A DNA stretch of 10,494 nucleotides from JACKNG01 sp040904625 (GTDB taxonomy: Bacteria > Pseudomonadota > Gammaproteobacteria > Ga0077536), in NCBI GenBank assembly GCA_040904625.1, contig JBBDTC010000055.1, positions 1 to 10,494 on the forward strand. The letters run 5' to 3'. The notes under the pieces are model-generated. The model was not told the origin of the DNA. It ran no database searches and saw only the letters and a list, made by a program, of their open reading frames with translations. Below are positions 5,531 to 10,494 of the stretch, in pieces (positions within the stretch are counted from its first letter, which is position 1; the number at the start of each line of letters is the position of its first letter). The translations under genes were made by a program, and so were the position numbers.

Positions 5531-6882
5531 TCGCCATGAGCCTGCAGAGCACCGCCGCAACACTGGGTACGACGCTCGACGGCGCCGATGGACCTTTCGA
5601 GGGCGTGAGTACCGATACCCGCACGCTGATCCCGGGACAGCTCTTCTTCGCGCTGCGTGGACCGCGCCACGATGCCCACGATCGCCTCGATGACGCCGCG
5701 CAGAAAGGCGCGGCCGGCGCAGTCGTCGAACGGCCGACACGCGCGCTGCCAGCGCTGCTCGTCGATGACACCCGGCGCAGCCTCGGGGTGTTGGCACGGG
5801 CCTGGCGCGAGCGCCATACCCTGCCGCTGCTGGCCGTGACCGGCAGCGCCGGCAAGACCACCGTCAAGGAGATGCTGGCCGCGATCATGGCCGTGAGTCG
5901 TCGCACCCTGGCGACGCGCGGCAATTTCAACAACGATATCGGTGTGCCGCTGACCCTGTTCGGACTCGGCCCGGAACACGAGGTGGCCGTTATCGAGATG
6001 GGTGCCAACCGGCCGGGTGACATTGCCTGGCTGTGCGAGATTGCGCGGCCCGACGTCGGCCTCATCACCTTGTGTGCACCGGCACACCTCGAAGGTTTCG
6101 GTAATGTCGAAACCGTCGCCCGCAGCAAGGGCGAGATCATCACGGCGCTTGCGCCGGACGGTGTGGCCGTGATCAACAACGAGGATGCTTTCGCACCCTT
6201 GTGGCGTGAGTTCGCCGGCCGGCGCCGGGTGGTGAGCTTCGGCGCGGGCGGCATGGTCAGCGCCCATGACGTAACCCTCGCTGCCGGGCACACGCGGTTT
6301 CGCCTGCGCCTCGACGGCACCGACATTGATGTCAGTGTCGCGCATGCGGGCATGCACAACGTACGCAACGCCTTGGCCGCGGCAGCCGCCGCGTTCGCGA
6401 TTGGTACTTCGGCCGAAGACATCGCGGCCGGCCTGGCCGCGGCCGTGCCCGCCAAGGGCCGGCTGCAGCGCCGCGATGCCGGCGACGGATTGACGCTCAT
6501 CGACGATTCCTACAATGCCAACCCGGCGTCCCTGCGCGCGGCGCTCGAAGTCCTGGCGAACGCCGCCGCGGCGCGCTGGCTGGTACTCGGCGACATGGGG
6601 GAACTCGGCGACCAGTCTCTCGACTTCCACGAGCAGGCCGGACAGGCGGCGCGGGCCAACGGTGTCGAGCGATTGTTCACCATCGGGCCCCTGGCGCAGC
6701 GCGCTGGCCAGGCATTCGGTCCGCAGTCGCGGCATTTTCCCGATCTGCCGGCATTGATCGAAGGGCTGCGTGAGGCGCGGCGAGAACAGGCCGGGCCCGT
6801 GACTCTGCTGATCAAGGGCTCGCGGATGATGGCACTCGATCGAGTCGCCGATGCCCTGGCCGCGGAGGTTTCGCCATGCTGA
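5527..6882 (+). CDS. murF: UDP-N-acetylmuramoyl-tripeptide--D-alanyl-D-alanine ligase MurF
   Basis: MurF adds D-Ala-D-Ala to complete the UDP-MurNAc-pentapeptide. The 451-aa product matches the family length (E. coli 452). Motifs are STDTR (28-32) in the UDP-binding domain, the P-loop GSAGKTT (106-112) followed by VKEML, GNFNNDIGVPLTL (132-144), EMGANRPGDIAW (157-168), AHLEGFG (186-192), DDSYNANPAS (326-335) and KGSRMM (430-435). GAGGTGA (5516-5522) sits just upstream of ATG 5527, which overlaps the murE stop as ATGA. An ATG three codons later (5536) is a less well-spaced alternative. The end overlaps mraY by 7 nt in another frame. Confidence 0.96.
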   Translation: MIAMSLQSTAATLGTTLDGADGPFEGVSTDTRTLIPGQLFFALRGPRHDAHDRLDDAAQKGAAGAVVERPTRALPALLVDDTRRSLGVLARAWRERHTLPLLAVTGSAGKTTVKEMLAAIMAVSRRTLATRGNFNNDIGVPLTLFGLGPEHEVAVIEMGANRPGDIAWLCEIARPDVGLITLCAPAHLEGFGNVETVARSKGEIITALAPDGVAVINNEDAFAPLWREFAGRRRVVSFGAGGMVSAHDVTLAAGHTRFRLRLDGTDIDVSVAHAGMHNVRNALAAAAAAFAIGTSAEDIAAGLAAAVPAKGRLQRRDAGDGLTLIDDSYNANPASLRAALEVLANAAAARWLVLGDMGELGDQSLDFHEQAGQAARANGVERLFTIGPLAQRAGQAFGPQSRHFPDLPALIEGLREARREQAGPVTLLIKGSRMMALDRVADALAAEVSPC

Positions 6883-7958
6883 TGTATCTGGCCGAGTATC
6901 TGACCCGCTATCACACGGGTTTCAACGTCTTCCAGTACATTACGCTGCGGACGATCCTCGGCGTACTGACGGCCTTGTTCATCGCTTTGTGGATCGGCCC
7001 CGGGATGATCCGCTATCTCAGCCGCTTCCAGATCCGGCAGACCATCCGCGACGACGGCCCGCAAAGCCACCTCGCCAAGGCTGGAACGCCGACCATGGGT
7101 GGGCTGCTGATCCTCGTATCGATCTCCGTCAGCACGCTGATGTGGGCGGATCTGGGCAACCGATTCATCTGGATCGTGCTCATCACGACCTTGCTGTTCG
7201 GTGCCATCGGCTTCAGCGACGACTATCTCAAGCTGGTGCGCAAGAATTCCAAAGGTCTGCGTGCGCCGTACAAGTATTTCTGGCAGTCGGTGGTCGCCCT
7301 GGGAACGGCGCTGGTGCTCTACACCACCGCCCAGTCGCCCATCGAGACTCAACTCATCGTGCCGCTGCTCAAATCGGTGGCCATCGATCTCGGCCTGTTC
7401 TATCTGGTCCTGACCTACTTCGTCATCGTCGGCACCAGCAACGCCGTCAACCTCACCGACGGCCTCGATGGCCTCGCGGTGCTGCCCACGGTGCTGGTCG
7501 CCGCCGCCCTGGTGGTGTTCGCCTATGTCGCCGGCAACATCAATTTTGCGCGCTACCTGGCGGTGCCGTATATCTACGGTGTGGGCGAGGTCTGTGTGTT
7601 CTGCGGTGCCATCGTCGGCGCCGGGCTGGGTTTCCTGTGGTTCAACACGTATCCGGCACAGGTCTTCATGGGTGACATCGGTGCGCTCGCGCTCGGCGCG
7701 GCCATCGGCACGGTCGCGGTCGTCGCGCGCCAGGAACTGGTGCTGCTGATCATGGGCGGCGTGTTCGTCATGGAGACGGTTTCGGTCATTCTGCAGGTGG
7801 TCTCGTTCAAGCTGACCGGCAAGCGCATCTTTCGCATGGCGCCCATCCACCACCACTTCGAACTCAAGGGCTGGCCCGAGCCGCGGGTCATCGTGCGTTT
7901 CTGGATCATTACCGTGATCCTCGTGCTCGCGGCGCTGGCCACGCTCAAGATCCGCTAA
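6876..7958 (+). CDS. mraY: Phospho-N-acetylmuramoyl-pentapeptide-transferase MraY
   Basis: MraY is the integral membrane enzyme that transfers phospho-MurNAc-pentapeptide to undecaprenyl phosphate, forming lipid I. At 360 aa it equals the E. coli protein, and the catalytic aspartates fall at the same numbers: D115-D116 in SDDYLKL and D267 in FMGDIG. Other signatures are GTPTMGG (70-76), NAVNLTDGLDGLA (189-201) and the cytoplasmic MAPIHHHFELKGWPE (321-335). Hydrophobic stretches throughout are consistent with the ten-helix topology known for the family. GGAGG (6864-6868) lies 7 nt before the ATG, inside the end of murF. A TAA stop is followed by a 13-nt gap before murD. Confidence 0.97.
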   Translation: MLMYLAEYLTRYHTGFNVFQYITLRTILGVLTALFIALWIGPGMIRYLSRFQIRQTIRDDGPQSHLAKAGTPTMGGLLILVSISVSTLMWADLGNRFIWIVLITTLLFGAIGFSDDYLKLVRKNSKGLRAPYKYFWQSVVALGTALVLYTTAQSPIETQLIVPLLKSVAIDLGLFYLVLTYFVIVGTSNAVNLTDGLDGLAVLPTVLVAAALVVFAYVAGNINFARYLAVPYIYGVGEVCVFCGAIVGAGLGFLWFNTYPAQVFMGDIGALALGAAIGTVAVVARQELVLLIMGGVFVMETVSVILQVVSFKLTGKRIFRMAPIHHHFELKGWPEPRVIVRFWIITVILVLAALATLKIR

Positions 7959-7971
7959 TCGAACCGAATCC

Positions 7972-9339
7972 ATGAACGCAACGGCCATGACCACCAGCGC
8001 ACAACAGCCCGAAGCCGACTTCGCCGTGATCGGCTTGGGCGCGAGCGGCCGTTCCTGCCTGCGCTACCTGCATCGCAGCGGTGCTGCGGTGGTAGCTTTC
8101 GACACCCGCACAGTAGCGCCTGGGATGGATGAGCTGCGCCGGCTCTACCCGGCTTTGGAAATCGTCACCGGCACGCTCGATGAGGAGCGGCTGGCGCGCT
8201 GCGCGACTATCGTCGTCAGCCCGGGCGTGCCGCTCGACCAACCCGCGCTGAGGGCTCTGGCGCAACAGGGCAAGGCCGCCATCGGTGACGTCGAACTCTT
8301 CGCGCGGCAGGCCCGCGCACCGATCGTCGCTATCACCGGCACCAACGGCAAGAGCACGGTGACGACGCTCGTCGCCGACATGCTCGAGGCCGCCGGGAAG
8401 ACGGTGCGCCGTGGCGGCAATCTGGGCACGCCGGCACTCGATCTGCTGGATGAGCCGGAGCCCGATTGCTACGTGTTGGAGCTGTCCAGCTTCCAGCTCG
8501 AACTCACCACCTCGCTCGCCCCGCGCGTTGCCGCCGTACTCAACATCACACCCGACCACCTCGATCGGCACGGGTCTTTCGAGCGCTATGCCGCGGCCAA
8601 GGGGCGCATCCTTGCCCGCGCCGAGCATGCCGTGCTCAATGCCGATGACGCGCATGTCCGGGCGCTGACAACGAGCACGCGGCGCAGCGAGTTCTCGCTC
8701 GGCACGCCAGGGCCGGATCGCTACGGGCTGCTCGAGATCGCGGGTGAAACATGGCTGGCCGGGCCGGACGGCGCGCTGCTCGCGACACGCGAACTCGTCA
8801 TCGCCGGCCGTCACAATCTGGCCAACGCCCTGGCCGCGGTGGCCATTGCACGCGCTTGCGGCGCTGCGACGGCGCCGCTCATCGAGACCCTGCGCAGGTT
8901 TCGCGGCTTGCCGCATCGCGCCGAACAGGTCGCCGTCATCGACGGCCGCATTTTCATCAACGATTCGAAGGCCACCAACGCCGGCGCTGCGATCGCCGCC
9001 ATCGAAGGCTTGCTGGGGCCGGCCGGGGGGGTCGTCATTGCCGGCGGTGAGCCCAAGGGCACGGGTTTCGCGGAGTTTGCCGAGTGCATCGTCCGGCACG
9101 CGCACACCGCCATACTCATCGGCCGCGCCGCGCCGGAAATCGCCGAGTCGATCGGCGGTCGCGTGCCCGCTACGTTCGCGATGGACATGCGCGCCGCAGT
9201 ACAGGCTGCTGCCGCCGCGGCGCGGCCGGGCGAGACGGTGTTGCTGGCGCCGGCCTGCGCGAGTTTCGACATGTTCGACGACTACGCCCACCGTGGCGAC
9301 GCGTTTCGCGCCGCAGTGCTGGAACTCGGAGGCGGCTGA
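7972..9339 (+). CDS. murD: UDP-N-acetylmuramoylalanine--D-glutamate ligase MurD
   Basis: MurD adds D-glutamate to UDP-MurNAc-L-Ala in the cytoplasm. The product is 455 aa. It has an N-terminal Rossmann-like motif VIGLGASGRS (19-28), SPGVP (83-87), the P-loop GTNGKST (123-129), LSSFQLE (171-177), NITPDHLDRHG (191-201), the probable carbamylated K210 in YAAAKGR, GLPHRAE (312-318), NDSKATN (330-336) and APACASFDMFDDY (426-438). The start is uncertain: neither ATG 7972 nor the in-frame ATG 7987 (five codons later) has a clear Shine-Dalgarno, and the first ~14 residues are not conserved. Its stop overlaps the ftsW start as TGATG. A run of seven G (9025-9031) lies inside the gene but the frame stays open. 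Confidence 0.95.
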   Translation: MNATAMTTSAQQPEADFAVIGLGASGRSCLRYLHRSGAAVVAFDTRTVAPGMDELRRLYPALEIVTGTLDEERLARCATIVVSPGVPLDQPALRALAQQGKAAIGDVELFARQARAPIVAITGTNGKSTVTTLVADMLEAAGKTVRRGGNLGTPALDLLDEPEPDCYVLELSSFQLELTTSLAPRVAAVLNITPDHLDRHGSFERYAAAKGRILARAEHAVLNADDAHVRALTTSTRRSEFSLGTPGPDRYGLLEIAGETWLAGPDGALLATRELVIAGRHNLANALAAVAIARACGAATAPLIETLRRFRGLPHRAEQVAVIDGRIFINDSKATNAGAAIAAIEGLLGPAGGVVIAGGEPKGTGFAEFAECIVRHAHTAILIGRAAPEIAESIGGRVPATFAMDMRAAVQAAAAAARPGETVLLAPACASFDMFDDYAHRGDAFRAAVLELGGG

Positions 9340-10494
9340 TGGAAGCGAGCCTCCATCAGCAAGCGGTGCCACAGAGCGATAGCAGCCAACTGCCGGCGCC
9401 GAACGATTACGATTTGTGGTTGATCGGCGGCACGGCGACGCTTTTGTGTGTCGGCTTGATCATGGTCGTCTCGACATCGGTGTCGATTGCCGAGCGCCGT
9501 GAACTCGATCCCCTGTTCTACTTCTGGCGTCAGCTCATCGGCGCCGGGCTGGGCCTGGTGTCGGCGGCCGTGATCATGTTCTTTCCGCTGCGCTATTTCG
9601 AGCGCGCCAGCACCTCGCTGCTGTTCGTGGCGATGGCTCTGCTGGTCGCAGTGCTGGTGCCCGGTGTCGGGCGCGAGGTCAACGGGAGCATGCGCTGGAT
9701 TGCCATCGGCCCGGCCACCCTGCAGGCGTCCGAAGTGGCCAAGATGGCAGTGGTCATCTATCTGGCGGCGTATCTCGTGCGCCACAACCAACAGGTCCGC
9801 ACGAGCTTCCTCGGTTTCATCAAACCCATCGGCGTGCTCACCGTGATCGGGGCCTTGTTCGTCGTCGAACCGGATTTCGGCGCTGCGGTGGTGTTGTTCG
9901 CTACGGGTCTCGGCATGCTCTTCCTGGCCGGCGTGCCGATGCTGCGGTTCTTCTTCTGGGGGCTGACCGCACTCACGGCCGTGGCTGCGCTGTCGATGCT
10001 CGCACCTTATCGGCTGGAGCGTCTGATGACCTTCATGGATCCGTGGTCCGATCCGTTCAACTCGGGTTTTCAGTTGACCCAGGCCTTGATCGCGTTCGGC
10101 CGCGGCGAATGGTTGGGCGTCGGACTCGGCAACAGCGTGCAGAAGTTGTTCTATCTGCCAGAGGTGCATACCGACTTCGCCTTTGCCGTGATCGGCGAGG
10201 AGGTCGGTTTGATCGGCTCCCTCGGCGTGATTGCACTGTTCGTCTTCCTGGTCTGGCGTATCTTTTATCTCGGTGGCGCGGCGGAGCGCGCCAACCAGCT
10301 GTTCGCGGCCTATGTCACCTATGGCATCGGGTTGCTGATCGGTATACAGGCCTTCGTCAATATCGGTGTCAATCTCGGCCTGCTGCCGACCAAGGGCCTG
10401 CCCTTGCCCTTCCTGAGCTATGCCAGCAACAACCTGGTCATGACCTGTGCGGCGATCGGTATCGCGCTGCGCGCCGGCTACGAGGCGCGCAGCG
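9339..10494 (+). CDS. ftsW: Peptidoglycan glycosyltransferase FtsW (3' end cut by window edge)
   Basis: FtsW is the SEDS-family glycosyltransferase that polymerises septal glycan strands from lipid II with FtsI. 385 codons are present with no stop before the edge; by family length only some 15-30 residues should be missing. After a polar cytoplasmic tail (1-25) there are many hydrophobic helices. Motifs are MVVSTSVSIAE (42-52), NGSMRWIAIGP (115-125), EPDFG (177-181), the PW-containing loop MTFMDPWSDPFNSGFQ (230-245), LGNSVQKLFYLPEVHTDF (263-280) with D279 at the expected catalytic position, and NLGLLPTKGLPLPFLSY (345-361). The usual SYGGSS is SYASNN (360-365). GGAGG (9328-9332) is 6 nt before ATG 9339, which shares one base with the murD stop. 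Confidence 0.94.
   Translation, partial: MEASLHQQAVPQSDSSQLPAPNDYDLWLIGGTATLLCVGLIMVVSTSVSIAERRELDPLFYFWRQLIGAGLGLVSAAVIMFFPLRYFERASTSLLFVAMALLVAVLVPGVGREVNGSMRWIAIGPATLQASEVAKMAVVIYLAAYLVRHNQQVRTSFLGFIKPIGVLTVIGALFVVEPDFGAAVVLFATGLGMLFLAGVPMLRFFFWGLTALTAVAALSMLAPYRLERLMTFMDPWSDPFNSGFQLTQALIAFGRGEWLGVGLGNSVQKLFYLPEVHTDFAFAVIGEEVGLIGSLGVIALFVFLVWRIFYLGGAAERANQLFAAYVTYGIGLLIGIQAFVNIGVNLGLLPTKGLPLPFLSYASNNLVMTCAAIGIALRAGYEARS

Noticed and set aside
4043..5797. Long reverse-strand open frame (584 codons) opposite murE/murF
   Set aside because: It lies wholly opposite conserved murE and murF codons. Its translation is His/Arg/Gly/Ala-rich with no recognisable domain, as expected of antisense frames in GC-rich genes.
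6510..7994. Reverse-strand open frame (494 codons) opposite murF/mraY
   Set aside because: The Asp/His/Gln-rich composition mirrors the antisense of membrane-protein codons. No motif or start signal supports it.
9025..9031. Run of seven G in murD as a frameshift site
   Set aside because: The zero frame remains open and the residues on both sides fit MurD, so there is no sign of a frameshift or programmed slippage.
7945..9372. Reverse-strand open frame (475 codons) opposite murD
   Set aside because: It covers exactly the murD coding region, whose motifs are complete. It is a codon-bias shadow.

Overview
The window is the 5' half of a division and cell wall (dcw) cluster. All genes lie on the + strand in the order mraZ, rsmH (mraW), ftsL, ftsI, murE, murF, mraY, murD, ftsW, and ftsW runs off the right edge. 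The gene order, the E. coli-like lengths (MraZ 152 aa, MraY 360 aa), the meso-diaminopimelate-type MurE (DNPR motif) and the proteobacterial-type promoter point to a Gram-negative, GC-rich bacterium, most likely a gammaproteobacterium. I cannot name the genus from sequence alone.

Bases 1-490 hold no gene I can support. They contain a probable MITE-like insertion (25-182: imperfect terminal inverted repeats, TTA on both sides), a small hairpin (191-211), a perfect 30-bp inverted repeat (213-295), and an AT-rich stretch (about 330-480) with one dyad and a possible secondary promoter. The first ~17 bases resemble the 3' strand of RNase P RNA helix P1, which would fit the known rnpB-mraZ neighbourhood, but this is only a suggestion. 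Bases 490-560 hold a clear sigma70-type promoter (TTGACA, 18 nt, TATAGT) followed by three GTGG repeats at an exact 10-bp period, the layout of a MraZ operator.

From 641 to the end the genes are packed as one apparent transcription unit. There are four ATGA stop/start overlaps (rsmH/ftsL, ftsL/ftsI, ftsI/murE, murE/murF), an 8-nt-shifted overlap at murF/mraY and a TGATG junction at murD/ftsW. Only mraZ/rsmH (9 nt) and mraY/murD (13 nt) have gaps. MraZ would repress the operon and RsmH methylates 16S rRNA. MurD, MurE and MurF add amino acids to the UDP-MurNAc peptide, MraY moves the product onto undecaprenyl phosphate (lipid I), and FtsL, FtsI and FtsW form the septal synthase with its activator. 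murG, murC, ddlB, ftsQ, ftsA and ftsZ would be expected beyond the right edge.

I found no undescribed multi-gene system. The points worth a second look are the two intergenic repeat structures, the MraZ operator, a changed signature in FtsW (SYASNN where SYGGSS is usual) and His-to-Asp changes in otherwise conserved motifs of MurE and RsmH.
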